Shown: positions 1 to 7,152, counted from the stretch's first letter. The stretch: DNA of 7,662 nucleotides from CAYQZD01 sp964421875 (GCA_964421875.1 CAYQZD010000157.1:1-7662); one strand, 5' to 3'. Program-made: numbers and translations. Notes: generated by a model not told the origin, from the letters alone.

Positions 1-75
1 ACAAGATACCAGGAGAAACTCAACAGGTATTTTGTTTTAACACAGAATTAAGGACAGTGTATCTAAGAACAATAG

Positions 76-2529
76 CTAGTCAATGGATTTCTTGTCACTT
101 CCATTTTTTTCACTGATTTCTTTAATGCGGTCTGTAATATAACCCATCGCTCTTTTACAATCTCGAACATATCGGTGTCGTCTTCTGCTTTCTGGGAGCT
201 GTCCAATACGACTGACTACAGAAGTCATCGCTTTCTCAATCAAATTTATCTGATTCTTTGATAAATCATTTGAATATCTATTGAAAAAGTCCCAATACAA
301 AATCGCGACACTATAAGGATAGTGAACACGCTCATTCCTCATTTGCCGATCAATGATAACCTGGGCTTGTTTGAAGTTATTGATAGCTAGTTTATAGTCA
401 TTCATCTCTACTGCTTCTTTTAGCAGATAACGTGCATAATGGTTGTCAATCTGGCGCGGATCCCAATTACGATCCTTGGCAAGTGCGTACGCAGTTTCAA
501 AATACTTCCTTGCTCGAAATAGCTCATCAATAGTTGTACAAGCGATCGCATACTGAAGCCAAAAGAGAGGATTGTACTTACAGCCTTGTAGTTTTTTTAT
601 AGATTCAAAATAGCGTAAAACTGCAGTATTTCGACCCTCTTCAGGGAGTATTAATTGAAGACTACTAAACCTCATAAGGCTATTAAAAAGGCTACGATAT
701 CGTTTGGATATTTGTACAAGCTCATTGACTCTCGTAGCAATACGTGTAAGGACTGTTACTGTGGTCGAAGCATCATAGATTCTCCTAAGGATATATTCAG
801 CAGCGATTGATGATCTTACAATAATTTGATAACGATTAAAATCGACTAGTTGGCGTATAATATTATTTTTCTTAAAATTAATATCTTCCAATATTAGCTC
901 ACCCCATATATCGATTAATGTGTCTACACTACAGGATTGGTTAAGTACCTTTAGTACAAATATACTTAATATAACTTCCTTATAATCACGATGTATTTTC
1001 AACTTTTCATAAAGCGATCGGAAGCGTCCGCAAATATCGGGTGAGTCTAGAAGCTTCAATAAAATTGCATGTATTTGACCACTACAACTTTCCCTAAGAA
1101 ATCGGTTTTTTCTATTCCTACCGTATGCAGCATACTCACCCCAAAGTCCATATTCATTGAAAACATCTACAAACCAATTGATTTCTTCATCATCCAATTT
1201 ATCTAGGTTTATTTCAGGCACGCTATCAACTTTCGCAACAGATGCTAGTTCATCTATAACTACATCATGTACTGCATTTCTAGCTGTAAGAAGTAGTATA
1301 GCTTGGTCAGAACAATTTGAACGAAAGAGTCTAATTTCGCTCATCCATCCTTGATACTCCTCAATAATTACAAGTACTTTAGTATGCAACTTTGCAATTT
1401 TATCTAACTCTTTTATTGTTTCATCGTCATGTTCACAAACCTCAAAAACCCTATAACCTTGTTCAATGGCGCGATATACAAGCCCTTTAAGAAAAAGACT
1501 CTTACCATTACCAAGTTCAGAACAAACAGTTATAACATTATATTTTTTGTCAACAAAATCGAAAATTCTATCTACAGCATTTTTTCTTTCAAGGAAGTAC
1601 TTATCACCATATCTAAGAGATTTAGATATCATTCCTTCTCTATAATCGCCTAACAGAAACATATCAATGAATGCACGATCCGTAATTCTCACAGAACGAG
1701 AAATTTCTTTTTGTTCCTTAATCGATAATAATGAAATCTCGTCTTGCTTAATAGGTGAATATGTATGTTTAATATTATTTATTTTTTCAGATAACTCCAT
1801 GACAGATATTTGAATCGCTTTCCCAAATTTTTCCGCGCGACGAATTGTAGACTGATCTGGATTTGAACCGATAATGAATATACATTTCTCTCGCAAACTG
1901 GGAGTTTCAAAAAGTATTCGTTTAATATCGAGATCATATAGAGAATATCCAACAAAAAACACTGCTCTAGCTAACTGAATATCTTGACGGAATATTACTG
2001 ACCACTCGGATTCCGCCAATGATGCCGTTAAGTAGCTTGAGTCCGTTAGTTTAAACTCTTTCCAAACAGTACTTCTATTTAGTTTGTCCACAAACCCGTT
2101 TAAATGAACACAGAGAGTGCCATATTTTGATAATTCATGTATTTTATCGCTTAGCGTGATAGGATTTAATCGTTGCGATGTTGATCCATAGGCTGCTTCT
2201 ATGACATTATCGTAGTTTGTTGTATAAATGCGCTTCCATGGCACCATTGCCAATACCTTATGATGCTGTGCGATTCCTTTTACTGTGAATTCCTTCTGCA
2301 TCTCCTCTATCAGCGCATCAATACCGAACATATCTGCGAATGTTTCACTTGCATCTTCAAGTGAAGTATTATTGGATAGGCTACACTTTTCAGACAAAAA
2401 CGCCGCTAATTCCATTCCATTACGAAAGGGCTCATCCTTCAAGTTAGTAGCACCTGAAGAGCAACCGGCGCCAGCAAATAATAATGCATTACCATCAAGA
2501 GCCGTTTCAATTGCTTGTTCAAGTTTCAT
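76..2529 (-). CDS. SIR2-STAND NTPase-helical repeat protein, putative anti-phage defence (Avs5-like)
   Basis: The 817-residue protein has three parts. Residues about 1-255 form a SIR2-type NAD-binding domain: FAGAGCSSGA (18-27) is the nucleotide loop, TTNYD (103-107) carries the conserved Asn, HLNG (142-145) lies where the catalytic His-Gly is expected, and GYSLYDLDI (194-202) is the late SIR2 motif. Residues about 310-500 look like a STAND P-loop NTPase: Walker A with GNGKS (340-344), Walker B-like KVLVIIEE (384-391) and sensor-like ILLLTAR (411-417). The rest is helical, with TPR-like segments around 655-730. Proteins of this design (known: SIR2-STAND, Avs5) sense phage components through the C-terminal part and then degrade NAD+ in the cytoplasm, causing abortive infection. 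That role is inferred here. The start is supported by an AGGAGG site 6 bases upstream. The gene stands alone, and its AT-rich composition contrasts with the next gene, suggesting transfer. It has no signal peptide or membrane segment. I am sure of SIR2 plus NTPase, less sure of the exact Avs class. Confidence 0.88.
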   Translation of the reverse strand: MKLEQAIETALDGNALLFAGAGCSSGATNLKDEPFRNGMELAAFLSEKCSLSNNTSLEDASETFADMFGIDALIEEMQKEFTVKGIAQHHKVLAMVPWKRIYTTNYDNVIEAAYGSTSQRLNPITLSDKIHELSKYGTLCVHLNGFVDKLNRSTVWKEFKLTDSSYLTASLAESEWSVIFRQDIQLARAVFFVGYSLYDLDIKRILFETPSLREKCIFIIGSNPDQSTIRRAEKFGKAIQISVMELSEKINNIKHTYSPIKQDEISLLSIKEQKEISRSVRITDRAFIDMFLLGDYREGMISKSLRYGDKYFLERKNAVDRIFDFVDKKYNVITVCSELGNGKSLFLKGLVYRAIEQGYRVFEVCEHDDETIKELDKIAKLHTKVLVIIEEYQGWMSEIRLFRSNCSDQAILLLTARNAVHDVVIDELASVAKVDSVPEINLDKLDDEEINWFVDVFNEYGLWGEYAAYGRNRKNRFLRESCSGQIHAILLKLLDSPDICGRFRSLYEKLKIHRDYKEVILSIFVLKVLNQSCSVDTLIDIWGELILEDINFKKNNIIRQLVDFNRYQIIVRSSIAAEYILRRIYDASTTVTVLTRIATRVNELVQISKRYRSLFNSLMRFSSLQLILPEEGRNTAVLRYFESIKKLQGCKYNPLFWLQYAIACTTIDELFRARKYFETAYALAKDRNWDPRQIDNHYARYLLKEAVEMNDYKLAINNFKQAQVIIDRQMRNERVHYPYSVAILYWDFFNRYSNDLSKNQINLIEKAMTSVVSRIGQLPESRRRHRYVRDCKRAMGYITDRIKEISEKNGSDKKSID

Positions 2530-2535
2530 TTTTCT

Positions 2536-2541
2536 CCTCCT
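2536..2541 (-). promoter_or_regulatory. Ribosome binding site of the SIR2-STAND gene
   Basis: The minus strand reads AAGGAGGAG followed by AAAA and ATG. The AGGAGG core lies 6 bases before the start codon at 2529, a near-perfect Shine-Dalgarno site at good spacing. It fixes the start and suggests efficient translation once the gene is transcribed. Confidence 0.85.
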
Positions 2542-2589
2542 TACATTTGTTGATATTCTTAAATACTAAGATAATAATATGTTGAATTA

Positions 2590-2608
2590 TAAATTTACTC
2601 TAAATTTA
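2590..2608. promoter_or_regulatory. Tandem palindromic 8-mers in the defence gene leader, possible regulator site
   Basis: The self-complementary 8-mer TAAATTTA occurs twice, at 2590-2597 and 2601-2608, separated by CTC. The 11-base period is about one helical turn, as expected for two dimers bound on the same DNA face. The pair lies in the leader of the SIR2-STAND gene and overlaps the spacer of a weaker second promoter candidate on the minus strand (TTAATA at 2609-2614, TATAAT at 2586-2591). No specific regulator can be named. Confidence 0.3.
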
Positions 2609-2650
2609 TATTAATTTAATGAATCATATTTTGCTAAAAACACATATACC

Positions 2651-2673
2651 TAATAATATTATATATATTATTA
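2651..2673. repeat. Inverted repeat over the predicted -10 box, possible operator
   Basis: Two 9-base arms, TAATAATAT (2651-2659) and ATATTATTA (2665-2673), are perfect inverted repeats around 5 bases. They overlap the predicted -10 box (2658-2663) and the likely start point of transcription, where a repressor could block the polymerase. Because the sequence is only A and T, chance is a real alternative. Confidence 0.3.
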
Positions 2674-2712
2674 TTTGTCAAGTCAAATTATTCTTTTTTT
2701 TTGATTTTTCTT
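2658..2712 (-). promoter_or_regulatory. Predicted sigma70-type promoter with A-tract upstream element for the SIR2-STAND gene
   Basis: On the minus strand a -35 box TTGACT (2681-2686) is followed after exactly 17 bases by a -10 box TATAAT (2658-2663). Just upstream of the -35 box lie A-tracts (2687-2712, including nine consecutive A), resembling an UP element that contacts the RNA polymerase alpha subunit. Transcription would start near 2651 and give an untranslated leader of roughly 120 bases. The promoter sits directly behind the terminator of the neighbouring gene, so the defence gene probably forms its own unit. Caution: the region is so AT-rich that good -10 boxes are easy to find, and some FCB bacteria use a different promoter consensus (known for Bacteroidetes). 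Confidence 0.55.
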
Positions 2713-2730
2713 TGAAAAAAAGGTGAGGAT

Positions 2731-2770
2731 AAAAATAAAAAAAAGGGCGGCTTTTAACAAGCCGCCCTTT
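2731..2770 (-). terminator. Rho-independent terminator of the secreted multidomain protein gene
   Basis: A perfect 12-base-pair stem (2742-2753 with 2759-2770) with a GC-rich core GGGCGGC and a 5-base loop is followed, in the minus-strand direction, by a U-rich run (2744 down to 2731) interrupted once. It begins 20 bases after the stop codon of the gene ending at 2791. In the plus direction only three T follow the stem, so it should work one way. It also insulates the defence gene promoter from read-through. Confidence 0.93.
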
Positions 2771-2790
2771 GTATGCGGAAATGCGCCCGG

Positions 2791-5700
2791 TTACTTCAGC
2801 AGCACCATCTTCTTAACAGCCCGGAAATCGCCGGCGCTGAGGGTGTAGAAATAGATACCGCTGGACAGTTGAGGACCGTTGGTTATCCGGCTGTCCCAAA
2901 CTACCCGATGATAACCTGCGGCGCGGAATTCATCCAGAAGCATTGTCACCAGCTCGCCCTTCAGGTTGTAAACCGCCATCTTCACTTTGCCCGCTTGGGG
3001 AAGTTCAAATTCGATGGCGGTCTCAGGATTGAAGGGGTTAGGATAGTTCTGATTCAGAGCATAGCTGCGGGGCAGACCCTCCCCATTGAAATCGAACCGG
3101 CCGCAGTCGATAATCCGCCCTTCGAGGTCTCGCAGGTCGTAGCCGATGGTAAATGCGGGGTAGGTATCTTCCGAGGTTTGGAATCTGAGTTCAGCGATGG
3201 TATTTCCCTCGGGCGCAGCCCCCGCCTCCAGCCTGGAAGCGTAGAGTTCCACCTTGCCCTCGGTATCGAAGTGGGTGAAGAAACTTTCGCCGCCGCTCAG
3301 GAAATCTCCTTCAGCCGCAGTCAGGAACTGGCAGACCTGCGGGTCGTATTCCACCGCTATCTCCGCGCAGACCGCCTGGGAGGCGTCATCCAGACTGATT
3401 CTAAGCTGATAACCGCCGCCGTCACGGCGGCCGTCGGCGGTGATAACGCCCGGATTGTCGATATATGCGGGAAAACCCCAGGCTCCGGCGGAAGAGGCTA
3501 TGTTTTGACTCCCGTACCACCGTATCATCTGGGTGAAGGCGATGAGGTCGAACACATCCCAGGCTCCGTCGGGCGCGGAAACAAGGTCGGGAACAGTCCC
3601 GCTCGCAGGCCCAATATCCGCAATCGCATCGTGCTGTCCGCCCACTCCGTTCCAGCCCTTGGTGAAGGCGACCAGGTCTTCAAAATCGATGGCGCCGTCG
3701 GGATAGGGAACCATATTGGGCGGGTCGCCAACCGCGCTGTCCACCGCAGAGATATCTCCTAGATAGGCGAAGCGGAGATTGAGGTTATTCAAGGTGGCGT
3801 TGCTGATTACCTCCCCTTTGTAATCCATCATCCGCCCCTGCAAAATAGTGAACTCGCCGTAGGTGTTGCGACGCTCTAAGGTCACCGCGCTGGACATCAC
3901 GCGGATTCTACCGGTGGCGACTATGTTCCTTCCTAAGTTAGTGAGTCCAGTATTAGACCCCAGTACCGCCGCGTTGATAGTGTAGGTCCCGGCGGCGCTG
4001 TCCCAAGCGGCGGTGAAGATGGTCGAGGACTGCTGAACCGAACCCCAGGCAGAACCCTCCGTAAATCCGACAATGCTGATGAAAGCGCTGGGATAGGTCC
4101 CCTGAAAGGAAACTCCGGTAACGCTGTCAGGATCGTCGATGGTTAGATTAATCACTCGTTCCGCCCCATTCTGCAGGCAGAGATAAGCGTCCCCGTCCAA
4201 CGCGTCCAGCGCGGAAAGCCCTTCACCAACATCGGACTGTATCGTGAGCAGTTCCTGGCTGGTGGTTACATCCTGGTCCAGCATTGTTCCGATATGAGAA
4301 TAGAGCCGCGCATAGAGGTAGTAACTGCCGTCCGCCGGTGTCCCGGAAGGAGTCTGGCTGAATATCCAATTAAAAGTCCCGTCGTTCGGGGAAACCTGGG
4401 TATCGGAACAGAGAGTGGGACTTGCGGCGTCTGCGGAATCGCTGAAAAAGAACTGCACATAGGCGCCCGGAGGGGGATTCAGGGCGAAAGTGGGATTGAC
4501 TGCGGTGAATGTATAGGAACCGTCAGGTGGATAACCCGCAGAACTGATGTTACTGTAATCGAGGTCGATATCCGCTACCGGCAGCGCCTGGAATTTTTCC
4601 ACCCACCCCCGGTCGGAATCCGCCACATAGACATCTACGTCAGTCCCGAAATCTACTGCGGCAATCCCCCTGGGACGGGTGAATTCACCTAATGTTGTCC
4701 CGGTGGAACCAATGGTGTAATTGTATTCAGGCGCGGCGGAGCCTCCCCCGCCTCCCAGCTCGCTTTCGGTGTCGCGATAGACCACCACCCGGTCATTTTC
4801 GGTGTCGCAGACATAGAGGAAAAGCTGTCCCGCGCCGTCATCCTCAACCGCGATACCGGTAGGCTCGTCCAAAGTATTGATAGTGGACGAGGTGTAATCC
4901 CAGGCGGTCACCCAGATGACGGAGGCGCTTCCCGGATTGCTCTGCTCTCCGGGGATGAATCTGAACTTAGCTATACGGTCGTTGCCGGTGTCGGCGACAT
5001 ACACATCATACCAGTCATAGTTGGTATTGTAATGGGCGGCGACTCCGGAAGGCGCGCTGAAATTCCCCTCGCCGGAGCCGGCAGAACCGTAATCCAGAAC
5101 ATCGATGCTCTCATCGTAAACCGCCAGCGCTGTGTCCCCCGCCGCAGGAATAGCGCCGAATACTCCGTCACCCAGCGTAATTATCTGCGAATCGTAATCG
5201 TAGGTATAATGCTGGTCTCCGGGGCCTGAACTGTGGAAATTGACCACTTGGGTCCACTGGGTTCGGCCGCCGGCGTTGCCGGTGTAGAGTTCAAAGCTGT
5301 TCTCCTCGGCCCGGCAGGCGGCGACGAAGGTCATCGTAGGAGTGGCGCCGTCGGAAATCCAGTAGTAATCGGTGCGCTGCGTCCCGGCGAAATAGTCGGC
5401 GTCGGTCCCGTTGGCGGCAGCCACTCCGTTCTCCGCGCCCTTGATGATTTTAATCCTGTCATTACCGGTATCGCAGACGAAGAGGAAGTCGCGGATGACA
5501 GCTTCGGTAGTGGCCGGATTGATAGTGGCGGATTCACCCACAACTGCAGACGCGGGAACCAGCGCCAGCGTCCAGGTTATCTGAATCCCCGGTATCACAT
5601 TGTTGTAAACCACCGGACCCGCTCCGGTGGGAGCCAGGTAGTTGATGATGGTTTCCGTGGTGGCGTCGTAAACCGCCAGGGTCAATCCATCGAATGCGGC

Positions 5701-6762
5701 TGGGACGGGATTGGCGGTGAGCACAGTGAAGGTGTAGGTGTGGTTGGTCACCAGCGCGTTGTTGGTCACCGCCAGAGTTAGAGTAGGCGTATTGGCGGTA
5801 GTGAACTGGGTCACCGCAGAGGCGACGTAGAGCGCGTTATCGCCGCTTTCTTCAATGTCCACGTCCGCTGGATTGGTCAACGAACCCTCATAGGTCGAGA
5901 CCCATTCGAAGGTCGAAGCGTCGCTGTTCAGCCGGTAGGAGAAGAGTTTATCGGTTGCGTCCGCCGCGTCCACCGCGTAAAAATCCATCACTCCCGCTCC
6001 GGCGCGGCTGGCGTTCACCGCCGCCGCCGACAGGTTTTCGAAGCTGGCCGGAGCTCCGCCGGTGGTGGGGTAAATCTCATCGATTTGAATCGTCTGCCCC
6101 TGCGCCAGTCCTCCCGCGGCGGCGGCTCCGGCTTTCAGATAATCAATGTCTCCGACGCCGTCGGTCAGGCTGGTGGAATTGGCGTATTGAATCTGAATGT
6201 CGTCGCCGTCGGCTAAACTGGCTGCGGGGAAAGCGGCCGCTCCGCCGCCGGCGCCGCCGGTGTAATCCATAGTGTAAACCCGGTCAGCGCTGGTGTATCC
6301 GGTCAAATCCTCCACCCGGCTCCATATGATATCGTTCACCGACAGGACTTCAGAGCCGGGGACGATGGTGTTAGCGGCGCCGGGGTCGAACCAGATTGCG
6401 GTGGCGTTGTACTGACCTGCAGCCGCGGGAACGCCGGGTCCCACCCAGGTGAAGGCAGTCTCTTCGTCGATGAATACATCGGAGAGGAAGAATTGAATCC
6501 GGTCGTTGACCTCGTCCACCACGGCAGTGATGTAATTGGTTCCGTCGAACCAAGCCGCCGCCGCATTGGATCCCTCGAAGGCGATGTCGATAACGGGCTG
6601 GTCAACCAATCCCAGCGCATAGCGTCCGTCGCCGTTCATAACGTGGTAATAGGGGCCGTTCCACTCCGCCACAGGTTCGTAATAGACCTCCTGCGCGATT
6701 GACGAATCCCATAATCCCACAGAGATGAACAGACAGACCAAAGTCTTAATGAAAGTCCTCAT
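2791..6762 (-). CDS. Secreted multidomain protein: NHL-type propeller blades, cohesin- and dockerin-like domains, C-terminal FlgD-Ig/T9SS sorting domain
   Basis: The 1323-residue protein starts with a signal peptide (R2, K6, hydrophobic 7-18, probable cleavage after SIA at 21-23). NHL-like blades are seen at about 54-92 (DEVNDRIQFF), 297-320, 421-440 (VCDTGNDRIKII), 569-601 (VADTGNDRIAKF), 633-663 and 696-725. Between the early blades lie inserted modules, two of them related (about 147-210 and 502-558). An Ig-like stretch follows (about 740-842), then a cohesin-like beta-sandwich (about 845-1000), two dockerin-like loops (PDGAIDFEDL 1021-1030, PDGAWDVFDL 1064-1073), a second cohesin-like domain (about 1115-1200) and a sorting domain (1233-1323) with LNQNYPNPFNPET and SSGIYFYTLSAG. 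In known T9SS-type proteins such a C-terminus directs export to the cell surface or outside. Ligand and function are unknown; a surface binding or adhesion role is inferred. It is GC-rich, has its own terminator and seems monocistronic. Start choice is supported by the signal peptide and a weak GAAGGG site. Confidence 0.9.
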   Translation of the reverse strand: MRTFIKTLVCLFISVGLWDSSIAQEVYYEPVAEWNGPYYHVMNGDGRYALGLVDQPVIDIAFEGSNAAAAWFDGTNYITAVVDEVNDRIQFFLSDVFIDEETAFTWVGPGVPAAAGQYNATAIWFDPGAANTIVPGSEVLSVNDIIWSRVEDLTGYTSADRVYTMDYTGGAGGGAAAFPAASLADGDDIQIQYANSTSLTDGVGDIDYLKAGAAAAGGLAQGQTIQIDEIYPTTGGAPASFENLSAAAVNASRAGAGVMDFYAVDAADATDKLFSYRLNSDASTFEWVSTYEGSLTNPADVDIEESGDNALYVASAVTQFTTANTPTLTLAVTNNALVTNHTYTFTVLTANPVPAAFDGLTLAVYDATTETIINYLAPTGAGPVVYNNVIPGIQITWTLALVPASAVVGESATINPATTEAVIRDFLFVCDTGNDRIKIIKGAENGVAAANGTDADYFAGTQRTDYYWISDGATPTMTFVAACRAEENSFELYTGNAGGRTQWTQVVNFHSSGPGDQHYTYDYDSQIITLGDGVFGAIPAAGDTALAVYDESIDVLDYGSAGSGEGNFSAPSGVAAHYNTNYDWYDVYVADTGNDRIAKFRFIPGEQSNPGSASVIWVTAWDYTSSTINTLDEPTGIAVEDDGAGQLFLYVCDTENDRVVVYRDTESELGGGGGSAAPEYNYTIGSTGTTLGEFTRPRGIAAVDFGTDVDVYVADSDRGWVEKFQALPVADIDLDYSNISSAGYPPDGSYTFTAVNPTFALNPPPGAYVQFFFSDSADAASPTLCSDTQVSPNDGTFNWIFSQTPSGTPADGSYYLYARLYSHIGTMLDQDVTTSQELLTIQSDVGEGLSALDALDGDAYLCLQNGAERVINLTIDDPDSVTGVSFQGTYPSAFISIVGFTEGSAWGSVQQSSTIFTAAWDSAAGTYTINAAVLGSNTGLTNLGRNIVATGRIRVMSSAVTLERRNTYGEFTILQGRMMDYKGEVISNATLNNLNLRFAYLGDISAVDSAVGDPPNMVPYPDGAIDFEDLVAFTKGWNGVGGQHDAIADIGPASGTVPDLVSAPDGAWDVFDLIAFTQMIRWYGSQNIASSAGAWGFPAYIDNPGVITADGRRDGGGYQLRISLDDASQAVCAEIAVEYDPQVCQFLTAAEGDFLSGGESFFTHFDTEGKVELYASRLEAGAAPEGNTIAELRFQTSEDTYPAFTIGYDLRDLEGRIIDCGRFDFNGEGLPRSYALNQNYPNPFNPETAIEFELPQAGKVKMAVYNLKGELVTMLLDEFRAAGYHRVVWDSRITNGPQLSSGIYFYTLSAGDFRAVKKMVLLK

Positions 6763-6785
6763 AATATTCGGCCCTTCATAATATT
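6759..6785 (-). promoter_or_regulatory. Translation start region with duplicated 10-mer and a six-codon upstream frame
   Basis: The minus strand carries a GAAGGG ribosome site (6772-6777) 9 bases before the ATG at 6760-6762. The 10-mer AATATTATGA occurs twice, 17 bases apart (6776-6785 and 6759-6768), so a second ATG exists at 6777-6779. Starting there gives the tiny frame MKGRIL, whose TGA overlaps the real ATG as ATGA. Such overlap can couple translation, but the upstream ATG has no visible ribosome site, so the real start remains 6762. Confidence 0.4.
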
Positions 6786-6803
6786 AAATAGTTTATATTT
6801 TTC

Positions 6804-6831
6804 ATTCTAATATGATAATGGATACAGTCAG
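6804..6831 (-). promoter_or_regulatory. Weak promoter candidate for the secreted protein gene
   Basis: On the minus strand CTGACT (6826-6831) and TAGAAT (6804-6809) are separated by 16 bases, matching the sigma70 consensus at 4 and 5 of 6 positions. It lies about 40 bases upstream of the start codon in an AT-rich patch. Other AT-rich hexamers nearby would do nearly as well, and the promoter rules of this lineage are unknown. Confidence 0.3.
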
Positions 6832-6895
6832 AGGAGATTCATCCCTTATTATCACACACTGTAAGCAGTCCCCCTTAGAATACAAGGCGATAGAG

Positions 6896-6913
6896 AAGTA
6901 CTATTAAGTACTT
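6896..6913. repeat. Short inverted repeat AAGTACT-ATTA-AGTACTT
   Basis: Two perfect 7-base arms (6896-6902 and 6907-6913) surround four bases. It lies about 135 bases upstream of the secreted protein gene, too far for a simple repressor site at the predicted promoter but possible for an activator. No U-run follows on either side, so it is not a terminator. Confidence 0.35.
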
Positions 6914-7040
6914 AATTATAATATCGGCATAAAGGGAGTGTTTCTTAAGGCAAAATGCGACAAATTCGGGCAGGTTGGAAGTAAAAATGTTATATTGAAA
7001 GAGCGTAAGAACGAGTTGATGAATAACGAGTATTTGGAAT

Positions 7041-7059
7041 GTCGGAATAAGATTCCGAC
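7041..7059. repeat. Palindromic intergenic hairpin, GTCGGAAT stem
   Basis: GTCGGAAT (7041-7048), AAG, then ATTCCGAC (7052-7059) form a perfect 8-base-pair stem with a 3-base loop. There is no T-run for a terminator. Its GC-containing stem stands out in AT-rich surroundings, and its short perfect form is like dispersed palindromic elements of environmental bacteria. Only one copy is in the window, so repetition in the genome is inferred. Confidence 0.55.
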
Positions 7060-7125
7060 CTACAATGCTAAAGGGTTGACAAAACGCTTGAGGATGCGAT
7101 ATTTAAAAGATTCGGCAACGGCGCA

Positions 7126-7152
7126 GATGATGATGATAATGATGATGAAGAT
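7126..7152 (+). repeat. GAT triplet tract, nine triplets with two changes
   Basis: Nine consecutive triplets read GAT four times, AAT, GAT twice, GAA and GAT. In the frame of the triplets the tract codes for an acidic run of Asp, Asn and Glu. In the next frame it gives the methionine-rich run of the longer plus-strand frame. It is either a simple-sequence repeat or the acidic tail of a broken gene. Confidence 0.6.

Noticed and set aside
1..75. Terminator after the SIR2-STAND gene
   Set aside because: Only a weak, imperfect pairing is possible downstream of the stop, and no U-run follows. The transcript may end outside the window or depend on Rho.
2742..2770. Bidirectional terminator
   Set aside because: The hairpin is perfect, but a long U-run follows it only in the minus direction. 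On the plus side there are three T and then GTATGCGG.
2773..3762. 329-codon open frame on the plus strand opposite the 3' part of the secreted protein gene
   Set aside because: It is antisense to a GC-rich gene with clear domains (sorting domain, dockerin-like loops). Long antisense frames are expected there, and its product shows no domain or signal.
5233..5781. 182-codon plus-strand frame inside the secreted protein gene
   Set aside because: It lies wholly opposite the propeller and insert modules, lacks a ribosome site, and its Gly/Val/Arg-rich reading is typical of a shadow frame.
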